From IMG/VR virus record IMGVR_UViG_3300042291_001568, positions 52,823-116,822 of that record: DNA of 64,000 bases; one strand, written 5' to 3'. The notes beneath the pieces are model-generated. The model was not told where the DNA came from. It ran no database searches and worked only from the letters and a program-made list of their open reading frames with translations. How positions within the stretch are numbered: position 1 is the first letter of the stretch; every line of letters begins with the position of its first letter. The translations under genes were made by a program, and so were the position numbers. The DNA comes from a virus. This document shows positions 51,579-59,207 of the stretch, one piece after another.

Positions 51579-52102
51579 AACAGATGACAATATGGTGCTC
51601 TGACATTGACGGCGTGCTTGTTGATTCTCGTGAACTTGTTCGCGAATCATACGCTGCTGTTGGTGTTGAAATGCCTGTGCAAGCCTGGGGTCACCCGTGG
51701 CAGACATGGTTGCCGAACGCCTTAGGTTCGCTGGAAAAAGCAAGAGAACTTCATGCGGAAAAAACTAAAAAATATGTAGAAACACTAAAAAATGGCGCAG
51801 CGATAAAACACAAGCTTCCATTTGCTGACATTGCTAGAGCGTTGGAGCGTGACCCAGCGTGCTTGGTGTACTACGTCACCGGCGCAGCCAATGACACGGC
51901 ACTCACAATTCTTACAGAACTTGGTCTCAACCACAAAAACTTAGTTGGCCACGGAGTTTCAACTACTGAAAGAGAAGCAGTCTTCCGCAAGCTTGGAAGT
52001 CGCGGTGTGTACATTGACGATCGCATTGAAGGACAAGCGCCTGCGCATGCAGCGGGTTGGGATTTTATTTGGGCCAAGCAGGACTGGCCTTGGAAGCAGT
52101 AG
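51572..52102 (+). CDS. HAD-superfamily phosphatase
   Basis: 176 residues. DIDGVLVDS provides the Asp11/Asp13 pair, VTGAAND the Thr/Ser motif II, and GVYIDDR the C-terminal acidic motif. Start ATG 51572 overlaps the kinase by 7 nt. Small HAD enzymes dephosphorylate sugar phosphates or nucleotides. Its place between kinase and nucleotidyltransferase suggests a step in making an activated sugar. Confidence 0.78.
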   Translation: MVKQMTIWCSDIDGVLVDSRELVRESYAAVGVEMPVQAWGHPWQTWLPNALGSLEKARELHAEKTKKYVETLKNGAAIKHKLPFADIARALERDPACLVYYVTGAANDTALTILTELGLNHKNLVGHGVSTTEREAVFRKLGSRGVYIDDRIEGQAPAHAAGWDFIWAKQDWPWKQ

Positions 52103-52830
52103 TACTTGCAGCAGGCCGAGGCCAACGCATGGCTGGAGTTGCTAAGCCATTCTTTAAGCCTTTACTAGAGCTAAACGGGATCCCACTACTTGCATACGCT
52201 GTAGAGTACGCATCGGCATCTGGCGCCACTGCGTGTCATGTAGTAGTGTCGCCGCACAATAAAGAAGAAGTTTCTAGTGTTCTTTCGGCCTACTCTCAAT
52301 GGGTACAAATTGTAGTTCAAGAAGAACCGCTTGGTCCCGGGCATGCCACGTTGCTTGCACTTAAATGTATCCAATCGGATACAGTTATGCTGTTAATGAG
52401 CGACAACATTATGGACCAAGACACTGTTGTCAAAATGGCGCTAGACAGCGCTATGACTGGCGATAACGCCATAGGCGTAAGAACTGTTTCAATGCAGCAA
52501 GCGCACAGATTCACGCGTATCCGCAGCACCGGTAACGAATCATACGACTATGTTGAAGGGTCTAGCGTGTCACTAGATGACGCCTGGGAGGGATCTACAA
52601 TGGTTAAAGTCTGGTGCGGGCCTGTCATATTCAATACAAGTAGAGCACTTCAAGTTTTTTCAGAAGCATGGGAAAGTGCTGAATCTTTTAGTCCTGAATT
52701 GAAGCAAAGCGAGCTCAAGATTGGGCCGTATCTGTCTCAAATACTAAGCACTCGTACGACGCTTGTTGATGTAAAAGCAATTGACGTTGGAATTCCGTCA
52801 GCGTACACTGAGTCAGGTGGCGTAGTTTAA
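52090..52830 (+). CDS. Sugar-phosphate nucleotidyltransferase
   Basis: About 246 residues from TTG 52090 with AGGA 7 nt upstream; another in-frame TTG is at 52057. EAVVLAAGRGQRM and KPFFKPLLELNGIPLLAY are the NTP-binding motifs of GlmU/RmlA/MobA-like transferases, and VMLLMSDNIM supplies the acidic metal site. It makes an NDP-sugar (or CDP-alcohol) from NTP and a phosphorylated substrate, probably feeding the cassette's glycosyltransferases. It overlaps the HAD gene by 13 nt. Confidence 0.82.
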   Translation: MEAVVLAAGRGQRMAGVAKPFFKPLLELNGIPLLAYAVEYASASGATACHVVVSPHNKEEVSSVLSAYSQWVQIVVQEEPLGPGHATLLALKCIQSDTVMLLMSDNIMDQDTVVKMALDSAMTGDNAIGVRTVSMQQAHRFTRIRSTGNESYDYVEGSSVSLDDAWEGSTMVKVWCGPVIFNTSRALQVFSEAWESAESFSPELKQSELKIGPYLSQILSTRTTLVDVKAIDVGIPSAYTESGGVV

Positions 52831-53852
52831 TGACAAAAGTACTTATATCTGGAATGACTGCACCGCAGTCTTCTAAATTGCTAAACGAAAAGAACATTTC
52901 TTTTGCGGGTGCGATTTGTAAAATTCTTGAGTACAGCGGAGTTGAAGTTGTCTGGCAAGATCCGCAGGTTGGGTGGACGATTGACAGTGTTGCAGAATAT
53001 GACGCTGTGCTGCTTGGAATTGCTCCAGTTTTAAGTCTTACAGCGAATAAGTCTTACGGCATCTTGTCACTGATTGACACGATGAAAAATGACAAAAGAC
53101 TTTGCTTATTTATCGATGCTCCCGAGCCGTCTAAAGTACACGCAAGTCTTCGGTCAGCAAGCAAGGACTATAGCTCACGACTATTCAAAGAGTTCTATTC
53201 AAAAAGAAAAGATTTTAAGATAGCGGTAGATCTTCCGAAGATAGTAGACGCTGCCGACTACTTGCTAAACGAGAAGTGGCCAACAACGCTGTACCCAACT
53301 CTTCCGTGGAACGCTAAACACTTTTCAGCTACAGGACTTCCAGAAAACGTCACTAGTTCATTTGTTGGAATCAACGTTGATTCTTTTTATATAGAAAATT
53401 CTTCTAAAGTAAAAGAGCGTAGCAATCGGTGGGCTGTTGAATCTTTGCGGTCTTCTTGGGCAGTAAAAACCTCAGAAAATCTTATGTTCCCAAGCATAGC
53501 AACTAAGCAGGTTAAGACTGACGGAGATGCTGAAGCAATGGAAGTTATATCTAAAAGCGTCGGTTTGCTAATTGGACCGCACGACGATAAGATCACTTGG
53601 TGGTCTCCTAGATTTTTTCAAGCTATGAACACACTTACGCCTGTTGCTACCGAATGGCGAACGGCGGGTACAATAGGTAGCTCGTGGAGTCATTTAGCCG
53701 CGGGTATTGAACAAATGTCTTCAATTGATAGGTACGAGCTCGCGGCGGCTCAGCGAGAAGAGTATGCTGAAGCTATTCCAACACCACACGAAACACTTAC
53801 ACAACTACACAAGGAAATGAGAATTGACAACCATGTCAGTATTATTCAATAG
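52830..53852 (+). CDS. Glycosyltransferase-like phage protein
   Basis: 340 residues, ATG overlapping the previous stop by 1 nt. It opens with a Rossmann-like VLISGMTAPQSSKLLNEKN and has VEVVWQDPQVGWT, YDAVLLGIAPVLSLTANKSY and a C-terminal VGLLIGPHDDKITWWSPRFF donor-domain-like segment. The pattern recalls GT-B enzymes found in phage sugar cassettes, but no catalytic motif is certain. It is last in the cassette and overlaps the NTP-pyrophosphatase by 29 nt. Confidence 0.6.
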   Translation: MTKVLISGMTAPQSSKLLNEKNISFAGAICKILEYSGVEVVWQDPQVGWTIDSVAEYDAVLLGIAPVLSLTANKSYGILSLIDTMKNDKRLCLFIDAPEPSKVHASLRSASKDYSSRLFKEFYSKRKDFKIAVDLPKIVDAADYLLNEKWPTTLYPTLPWNAKHFSATGLPENVTSSFVGINVDSFYIENSSKVKERSNRWAVESLRSSWAVKTSENLMFPSIATKQVKTDGDAEAMEVISKSVGLLIGPHDDKITWWSPRFFQAMNTLTPVATEWRTAGTIGSSWSHLAAGIEQMSSIDRYELAAAQREEYAEAIPTPHETLTQLHKEMRIDNHVSIIQ

Positions 53853-54300
53853 ATGGCTTGAAATGACCACAAAGCTGCAAACAGATGTGTACAACGCGAA
53901 CTACGACAAGTTTCACAGTAACGAGCCAAGCGACCTTAATGAGTTGATTGAGTACATCCGTTGGAATATGCTCGCCATTGACGATGAGCTTGCCGAAGTT
54001 CGTCAAGCCATTTCTTGGAAGCCGTGGCAGCACGATGAGCCGTACGCAGATCGCAAGGAGATTGTCAAAGAGTGCGTTGATGTCTTGCACTTTGTTGCGA
54101 ACATTCTTTGCGCAGCAGGGGCCACTGACGAAGAACTCGACATGGAATATCTTAAGAAAATGCAAAAAAATGCTGACCGCCAAAAGAATGGCTACCGAGT
54201 ACTTGACGATGGAATGAAATGTACAAGGTGCAATAGAGCCTTAGATGACTACGACGTAAGCAATTGTAATGACGCACTTTGCCCCGCAAAGGGAGCTTAA
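53824..54300 (+). CDS. All-alpha NTP pyrophosphatase (dUTPase/dCTPase/MazG-like) with zinc ribbon
   Basis: 158 residues. TTG 53824 has AAGGA 8 nt upstream and is preferred over ATG 53833. AIDDELAEVRQA and KECVDVLHFVANIL give the ExxE...ExxD metal site of dimeric dUTPase/MazG enzymes. The C-terminal CTRCNRAL ... NCNDALC is a zinc ribbon. It hydrolyses a dNTP to dNMP and PPi. In T4 the dCTPase gp56 removes dCTP to favour hydroxymethyl-dCTP, a parallel worth noting beside the hydroxymethylase-like gene. Exact substrate unknown. Confidence 0.82.
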   Translation: MTTMSVLFNRWLEMTTKLQTDVYNANYDKFHSNEPSDLNELIEYIRWNMLAIDDELAEVRQAISWKPWQHDEPYADRKEIVKECVDVLHFVANILCAAGATDEELDMEYLKKMQKNADRQKNGYRVLDDGMKCTRCNRALDDYDVSNCNDALCPAKGA

Positions 54301-54301
54301 C

Positions 54302-54532
54302 ATGGACTACTGGCTGGCAGTTCATTCAAAAAATGTTGTAGCCGGTGACGTTGTCAGAGTACGGTCTAGCGCATACCGCGGAGAGCTTGGAAAAATACAC
54401 AATGGAAGATTGTGCAAAGTGCTTGAGGCACGAGACGGTGACATTATCGTATGCTCTATAGACGAAATGTTGCCTTATCTCAGCAGAACGCATCATGCTC
54501 CGCACACACTAGAAAAGAGAGTAGTTGAATGA
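54302..54532 (+). CDS. Small phage protein, function unknown (76 aa)
   Basis: ATG 54302 lies 1 nt after the previous stop and follows AAAGGGAGC. Sequence GDVVRVRSSAYRGELGKIHN and CKVLEARDGDIIVCSIDEM suggests a small SH3/KOW-like barrel. Its stop overlaps the next ATG (ATGA). No function can be assigned. Confidence 0.65.
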   Translation: MDYWLAVHSKNVVAGDVVRVRSSAYRGELGKIHNGRLCKVLEARDGDIIVCSIDEMLPYLSRTHHAPHTLEKRVVE

Positions 54533-54729
54533 GAGCAGCAATTGAGTTTGAAGTACTAGGGTCAACACTTCCACTAATGCTTAATGAAGCTAGAAAATCT
54601 TGGAAAGACCTTATGGAAGATATAGATGCTGAAATACCTAGTGATGCTGAAATACATATTGTCCCGCACGCCGGGAGCGACTACAGTGCTAAGGTGTTTG
54701 TACGAATGAAAATAGACAATGCCGAGTAA
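54529..54729 (+). CDS. Small phage protein, function unknown (66 aa)
   Basis: ATG 54529 overlaps the preceding TGA by 4 nt. It begins RAAIEFEVLGSTLPLMLNEA, has one helix rich in Trp/Asp (WKDLMEDIDAEI), then AEIHIVPHAGSDYSAKVFV: a beta-alpha-beta layout like a ferredoxin-like fold. Function unknown. Confidence 0.6.
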   Translation: MRAAIEFEVLGSTLPLMLNEARKSWKDLMEDIDAEIPSDAEIHIVPHAGSDYSAKVFVRMKIDNAE

Positions 54730-55009
54730 CAAGCAACCACGGCAGGTATGCCTCGAAGAAGCAGCGCGCATCGTCTCGGGCGAGCGTGATGTTCAGTACG
54801 GCGGCCCGGAAAGTAACTTTAACCGCATTGCGCAAATCTGGTCTGTGATCTTTGGTATTCCAGTCACTAACGAAGATGTTGCCATGGCTATGGTTGCAGT
54901 AAAAGTTGCTAGGTACGCCTCAAAATCTGGATTTCAGCCAGACACTTGGACTGACATTGCTGGATACGCAGCTTGCGGCTTTGAAGTAGGGTCAATACAC
55001 AAAGACTAG
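54719..55009 (+). CDS. DUF6378-like conserved phage protein
   Basis: 96 residues. VCLEEAARIVSGERDVQYG, FNRIAQIWS, VAMAMVAVKVAR and DTWTDIAGYAACGFEV match a short all-helical family widespread in phages (DUF6378). The start overlaps the previous gene by 11 nt. Function unknown; its usual neighbours are nucleotide-metabolism genes. Confidence 0.8.
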   Translation: MPSNKQPRQVCLEEAARIVSGERDVQYGGPESNFNRIAQIWSVIFGIPVTNEDVAMAMVAVKVARYASKSGFQPDTWTDIAGYAACGFEVGSIHKD

Positions 55010-55076
55010 TGTCACGTACATCGGCCCTCACTTGATACGGTTGTACTAACGAATTAGACACACGGAGAACTACATC

Positions 55077-56327
55077 ATGGCAAAATACACATTCGCAGAC
55101 TGCAATGGACTTGCAGCTTTCATGAGTCTTGGGTTTGTAAACTCTGGAATGGAAATGAATATCAGAACAGGGACGCTTAATTTTGGCAACCCTGTTGCAG
55201 AGTTGAACAGGCACCATCTTGGAGACAATTGGAGTTCATTCTTTTCTGACGACCCAAATGAATGGCCTGATGTAAAAGCTGATGTAGTGCTGGGTTGTCC
55301 ACCGTGTTCGGGCTGGTCCGTATGGTCAGGCCCAGCAAACCGAGGTGCCGACGCAAAAGCACACGAGCACACAGTCGCGTTCATGAAGTACGCGGCACGG
55401 ATCAAACCAAAAATGATCATCTTTGAGTGTGTTCAGCAGGCGTACACGCAAGGCCGTGACACGATGGTTAAGTACCGCGACATGGTTGAAGAACTGTCTG
55501 GCAAAGAGTATGACCTGTATCATGTAAAAATGAATAACCTTCAGGTCGGTGGATTCTCGTACCGAGCGCGGTACTTCTGGACTGCTGTTGAAAAAGGAAT
55601 GCCGTTTGGCGCTCAAGCAATTGCTCCCGCTGAAATGCCAACAATGATGGATGTAATCGGTGACTTAGCTGATCTTGAGATCACATGGGACGCACAGCGA
55701 TACGTTTCGGAGCCATCCAAGTACGTAAAACACTTGCGCAACGCAAGCGGCGTTGTTGATGGCCACATGAATAAGAACAACTTGGATTCCCAGAGAATTC
55801 AAGAAATCTTTGACATCCTCGGCAACGACGGATGGAAGCCAATGATGCCGATCAACAAAGCGCTTCGTGAAGCTGTTGACCGCAACGGCGATAGGTTCCC
55901 ACAAGCCTGGCTTGGTCAAGAAGAAAAGATCCGTGCTAAAGATTTTTACATGGGATTTTCTATGCCTTGCCGCTGGAACGGCGACTCGTGGTGCCACGTG
56001 ATGACAGGCGGCGCGCTTGATCACATCGTACATCCAACGCTTCAACGAAGAATTACACACAGAGAAGCCGCCCGCATTCAAGGTCTTCCAGACAACTGGG
56101 AATTTTCTAAGGCAAAAACGTATTCCGCACTGGGAGCAACATGGGGCAAAGCCGTTGCAGTACAGGCCGCTAATTGGATTGGTCAAGCAGCAGTTGCTGC
56201 TTTAGACGGTCAGCCAAGCGGACCGCAGGGCGAACTCATTGGTAACAGAGAGTGGCTGATTGATACTGACAAAGGATTTAGCCGCCAGACTGTTAAGAAA
56301 ACCTGGTATGCGAATAAGCAAGGCTAA
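55077..56327 (+). CDS. DNA cytosine-C5 methyltransferase
   Basis: 416 residues. Motif IV LGCPPCSGWS has catalytic Cys77, motif VI IFECVQ has Glu117, motif VIII is YRARYF, and motifs IX-X are ITHREAARIQGLPDNWEF and ALGATWGKAVAVQ. Motif I is a variant (FADCNGLAAFMSLGF). The ECV in place of the common ENV is tolerated in the family. No partner restriction enzyme is seen, so it is an orphan methylase, probably protecting phage DNA. TTGATA (55032-55037) in the leader could be a -35 box. Its relation to hydroxymethyl-C is unclear, because hmC would block C5 methylation. Confidence 0.9.
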   Translation: MAKYTFADCNGLAAFMSLGFVNSGMEMNIRTGTLNFGNPVAELNRHHLGDNWSSFFSDDPNEWPDVKADVVLGCPPCSGWSVWSGPANRGADAKAHEHTVAFMKYAARIKPKMIIFECVQQAYTQGRDTMVKYRDMVEELSGKEYDLYHVKMNNLQVGGFSYRARYFWTAVEKGMPFGAQAIAPAEMPTMMDVIGDLADLEITWDAQRYVSEPSKYVKHLRNASGVVDGHMNKNNLDSQRIQEIFDILGNDGWKPMMPINKALREAVDRNGDRFPQAWLGQEEKIRAKDFYMGFSMPCRWNGDSWCHVMTGGALDHIVHPTLQRRITHREAARIQGLPDNWEFSKAKTYSALGATWGKAVAVQAANWIGQAAVAALDGQPSGPQGELIGNREWLIDTDKGFSRQTVKKTWYANKQG

Positions 56328-56348
56328 TAGCATATTTTAAAGTAAGTG

Positions 56349-56357
56349 TGGTATAAT
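56349..56357 (+). promoter_or_regulatory. Strong extended -10 promoter (TGGTATAAT)
   Basis: A perfect TGn-TATAAT lies 28 nt before ATG 56385, with a leader carrying AAAGGGA. This is the best single promoter in the window. The -35 region (around 56329) is poor, as extended -10 promoters allow. Confidence 0.6.
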
Positions 56358-56384
56358 GGCTAAAACGACAAAGGGACACCACAC

Positions 56385-56891
56385 ATGCAATCATTTCTTA
56401 CGGACACTTCTTCATTCGCTTTAGTTGCTAGCCATCTCGACAACAAACGGCTGCACAAACAAACTCTTGAAGCGTGGCAATGCTTAATGACTATGTGCGA
56501 GCTTGATCCTGACGGAAATCATCGTACGCCAAAAGGCTGGTCAAACCATCCAGTAGTAAAAATGTGGCGAGGCCATGAAACGTTATTCGTTTCTTATATC
56601 TCGGCCACATACTTTGAATGGAAGTCTCGTGGATTTAAGTCTACGTTGCTTGATAAAACGTACCGCACGTACGATAAAGCAATAGCGCTCAATCGCATTT
56701 CTAGTGATCTTGTTCTCCCAAGGTGGATGGAAAATACTGAGTACTTTGAGTCGCTCTGCTCTACCCATAGGACAGCGCTACTGTGCAAAAACTACGAATG
56801 GTACTCGCAATTTGACTGGGCCGAAAACACTGGAAAAGCACCAAGTACGTACGACTATATTTGGCCGCATCAGGACGGTTACGTAGCTTGA
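56385..56891 (+). CDS. Pyrimidine-dimer glycosylase-like (MSMEG_6728-type) protein
   Basis: 168 residues. The N-terminus MQSFLTDTSSFALVASHLDN and NKRLHKQTLEAWQ, plus NHPVVKMWRGHE and YFEWKSRGF, match the MSMEG_6728/pyrimidine dimer DNA glycosylase-like family. Members resemble T4 endonuclease V, whose N-terminal region is catalytic. A role in repairing UV-damaged phage DNA would suit sunlit water but is inference. It has its own promoter. Confidence 0.7.
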   Translation: MQSFLTDTSSFALVASHLDNKRLHKQTLEAWQCLMTMCELDPDGNHRTPKGWSNHPVVKMWRGHETLFVSYISATYFEWKSRGFKSTLLDKTYRTYDKAIALNRISSDLVLPRWMENTEYFESLCSTHRTALLCKNYEWYSQFDWAENTGKAPSTYDYIWPHQDGYVA

Positions 56892-56900
56892 CGCCATTGC

Positions 56901-56964
56901 GGCCTAGATCATCATAGAAGCTCTTAAAGGTTGCTTGTAAATCGTGTATGCATCTTGCTAGGCC
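56901..56964 (+). other. Intergenic 7-bp inverted repeat in a non-coding gap
   Basis: GGCCTAG (56901-56907) and CTAGGCC (56958-56964) are perfect complements 50 nt apart in the 116-nt gap between 56892 and 57007. The span is too short for a tRNA and lacks a T-arm. A TATTAT at 56994 could be a -10 for the next gene. It may be a small structured RNA or chance. Confidence 0.3.
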
Positions 56965-57007
56965 ACGTGCTTAGAATTCACTAGAATGCAGGATATTATT
57001 TCTAGTA

Positions 57008-57346
57008 ATGAAGGATTCAAGAAAAGGCGAGTGTCTCTGGTCTGAGTGGACTGGCATCGGCGCAGAAGCGCTTTTACCTGTCTCAAGTTTAGTGTTCTTC
57101 ACTGAAGACCATGTAGGACTTGAAAATGAAATAGTGCTAAGAGCTCTTGCATCTGCTCTTCAACACGACGGGTCTGCAGTATCACTTGGCGATGGATACA
57201 AAATGGCAGAAAAAGGAAATGTGTTTCACGTGTCTGCTGGAGAAGTTGACAATGACACAGAACTTACAATATGCAATAGCAACGGTGAAACAAGAGACGG
57301 TGACAAAGTTGACAGAATAGTTGAAATAACTCTAGTAGCTTTATGA
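57008..57346 (+). CDS. Hypothetical protein (112 aa)
   Basis: ATG 57008 with a weak ribosome site; the end overlaps the WhiB start by 4 nt, which supports it being real. The sequence is acidic, with ENEIVLRALASALQHDGSAV and DKVDRIVEITLVAL. No family was recognised. Its coupling to WhiB suggests a linked regulatory role, but this is only positional. Confidence 0.55.
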   Translation: MKDSRKGECLWSEWTGIGAEALLPVSSLVFFTEDHVGLENEIVLRALASALQHDGSAVSLGDGYKMAEKGNVFHVSAGEVDNDTELTICNSNGETRDGDKVDRIVEITLVAL

Positions 57347-57870
57347 ACAAAAAAGGGTTAAGCAACGTCGGCTGGCAAGACAACGCTGAGTGCGTAAAGC
57401 CTGTCAATAAGCATATACGAAAGTTCTTTTTTTCTAGCATTCCAAATGAAAAGTACACCGCACGCAATTTGTGCTTCACCTGCGATGTGCGCCTAGACTG
57501 CCTAAAGTACGCTCTTGAAAACAAACAAATTCACGGCGTGTGGGGTGGAAAAGATGAAGGAGAAATTCGCCGAGCATTGTCCGTGTCGCACACTGGGCAA
57601 GAGATTCGTAGGCAACGGTTTCCAAATTGTCCAGCATGCGGTGGACGGCCTTCTAAGCTTAGCGTTATTGTGGCAGACTCACCGGAAGGTGGCCGCTGGA
57701 AAACAATGAAGCTTGTTGTATGCGGTGAGTGCGAATTTACATGGAGAAGTCGCACAAGCGCAAATGCAGTAGACGCGTACCACGCAAGTAAGACTTCAAA
57801 GAAGTCTAAGACGTCTAAAGGAGCTAGTCCTTTTCAGTCTGACTCTGACTCTGACTCTGCAACTGAGTAA
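57343..57870 (+). CDS. WhiB-family Fe-S regulator fused to a zinc ribbon
   Basis: 175 residues. The WhiB cluster ligands are Cys17, Cys44, Cys47 and Cys53 (LCFTCDVRLDC) with the GVWGG turn at 65-69. After it comes a second four-Cys motif, CPAC (96, 99) and CGEC (127, 130), a zinc ribbon typical of nucleic-acid-binding proteins, then a Lys/Ser linker and an acidic SDSDSDS tail. WhiB proteins bind the host sigma factor and alter promoter choice; actinophages use them to block host WhiB. The ribbon fusion is unusual. WhiB marks an actinobacterial host. Confidence 0.88.
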   Translation: MNKKGLSNVGWQDNAECVKPVNKHIRKFFFSSIPNEKYTARNLCFTCDVRLDCLKYALENKQIHGVWGGKDEGEIRRALSVSHTGQEIRRQRFPNCPACGGRPSKLSVIVADSPEGGRWKTMKLVVCGECEFTWRSRTSANAVDAYHASKTSKKSKTSKGASPFQSDSDSDSATE

Positions 57871-57958
57871 TTGTTGCTCTTGCAACTGCAAGTTGAAATG
57901 TCAGTTGCTTAATCTGCTCTAAAAGATCGTTTACTATTGTCTGTGCATCAATATCCAT
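57824..57958 (-). CDS. 44-aa coiled-coil micro-protein
   Basis: ATG at 57958 (minus) follows AAAGGAAAA. MDIDAQTIVNDLLEQIKQLT then a helix ending QSQSQSQTEKD gives a short coiled coil. Its 3' end overlaps the WhiB 3' end by 47 nt on the opposite strand. Longer in-frame starts upstream lie inside the glycosyltransferase gene and were rejected. It is the last gene of the minus-strand operon. Function unknown. Confidence 0.6.
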   Translation of the reverse strand: MDIDAQTIVNDLLEQIKQLTFQLAVARATITQLQSQSQSQTEKD

Positions 57959-57986
57959 TGCGTATGTTTTCCTTTTGTTGTGTTCG

Positions 57987-59045
57987 TTATGTAAGTTCAT
58001 ACCAGCCTTTACCCCATAGAGTTTGCAGCCGAGTAAAGTACTCTTCATACATTATACCTACTGTATTCAAACCATAGCGATCTTTTGAGTATTGGCTGAT
58101 TGCTTTGCGGTCTAGGTACGGTGCTGCTTTCGCAGCATTAATAAATTCTTGCAGAGTATGACATCTAAACCCAGTAACTCCGTCAATGACGGTTTCGGTA
58201 AACGCGCCCCAGTCGGTTGAAATTACAGGTGAACCGCACGCCATTGCTTCTACTGCAACAGTTCCAAATGGCTCAACATAGATAGTTGGAGTAAAAGTTG
58301 CAATGGCTCCGCCCATCAGTTTTGCTCGTTCCTCGGTGCCGACCACCCCAACGTATTCACCGTACTCTGGCGGTACACCTTGACCAGCAATAACAAGACG
58401 CTTGCCTAAGGCTTTGCAAATGTCAACTGCAATCTGATAGCCTTTACGCTCTATAAGCCGTCCTATGTACAGATAGTAGTCATTAGGCTTTTCCTGTAGA
58501 GGGAAATCGTCAACGTCTATGTAACTTGGAATTACAGCGTCATAGAACTTGCCGTCAAGAGTGTGGGGGTCGGTTACTTTTGACCCGTAACAAGAGTGCA
58601 TCCATGCGTATGACTCAAAAACCTTAAATGGAGCAAACGAGCCACCATAACCAATACCGAACTCCACGCTTAGCTCATCAGGGAAAGCATCGGCGATTGG
58701 CTTAGATGCAAATCCTGTTATAAGACAAATAAAGTCCTTGTGTTCTAGGCGTTCTTTGATTCCTTTAATCGCATTGTTATTAAACTCAATCCAGTGTGGG
58801 AGGTTCCAGTCAAAAGATGCTGCCGAATAGTGATTGTTGCCTACGGCTTTTAGTCGCTGTTCTTCTGTAATACAAGTAATATGTTCGTCGCAGGGTGCTT
58901 CATTGAATTCTCCGCCGTAGAGAAACACGGTATGCCCGAGGTTCTTCATCATGATTGCGAATTTGCGGACTTTCTCCGTATAGGCACAGGCGGTGAAGGC
59001 TTCGGTCGTATTTGTGTGCGGCAGGGAAACTAAATGAAAGCGCAT
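57987..59045 (-). CDS. GT4-family glycosyltransferase
   Basis: 352 residues. The acceptor domain has RKFAIMMKNLGHTVFLYGG and the donor domain YYLYIGRLIERKGYQIAV, VIAGQGVPPEY and EPFGTVAVEAMACGSPVIST, the full E-x7-E motif of retaining GT-B enzymes. Unlike the GTs near 50-54 kb it sits in the tail-fibre operon, so it may glycosylate fibres or other virion proteins, or alter the host surface. Confidence 0.88.
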   Translation of the reverse strand: MRFHLVSLPHTNTTEAFTACAYTEKVRKFAIMMKNLGHTVFLYGGEFNEAPCDEHITCITEEQRLKAVGNNHYSAASFDWNLPHWIEFNNNAIKGIKERLEHKDFICLITGFASKPIADAFPDELSVEFGIGYGGSFAPFKVFESYAWMHSCYGSKVTDPHTLDGKFYDAVIPSYIDVDDFPLQEKPNDYYLYIGRLIERKGYQIAVDICKALGKRLVIAGQGVPPEYGEYVGVVGTEERAKLMGGAIATFTPTIYVEPFGTVAVEAMACGSPVISTDWGAFTETVIDGVTGFRCHTLQEFINAAKAAPYLDRKAISQYSKDRYGLNTVGIMYEEYFTRLQTLWGKGWYELT

Positions 59046-59080
59046 AGTGAGATACTAACAAGGTTTCCTTCTCTTAGTGG

Positions 59081-59197
59081 CTATTCTGCCAGTGTTTTTG
59101 TACCTGAGCCTGTGGCTGTGCGTTCGATTGCAGCCTGGTTGTAGATTGCACCTATTTGGTTGTAGGTGTATCCTGTTTGGTTATAGAGGGTAGCCAT
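59081..59197 (-). CDS. 38-aa YNQ-repeat micro-protein
   Basis: ATG at 59197 follows AGGT with 6-nt spacing. MATLYNQTGYTYNQIGAIYNQ contains three YNQ units at 7-8 residue spacing, then a TATGSGT turn. Such short repeats also occur in phage fibre operons, so a small structural or fibre-tip accessory peptide is likely. It fills the gap between two real genes. Confidence 0.55.
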   Translation of the reverse strand: MATLYNQTGYTYNQIGAIYNQAAIERTATGSGTKTLAE

Positions 59198-59207
59198 TTG
59201 CTACCTG

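Noticed and set aside
56901-56964. tRNA from the GGCCTAG/CTAGGCC stem
   Set aside because: The span is too short and no T-arm or anticodon stem can be drawn.
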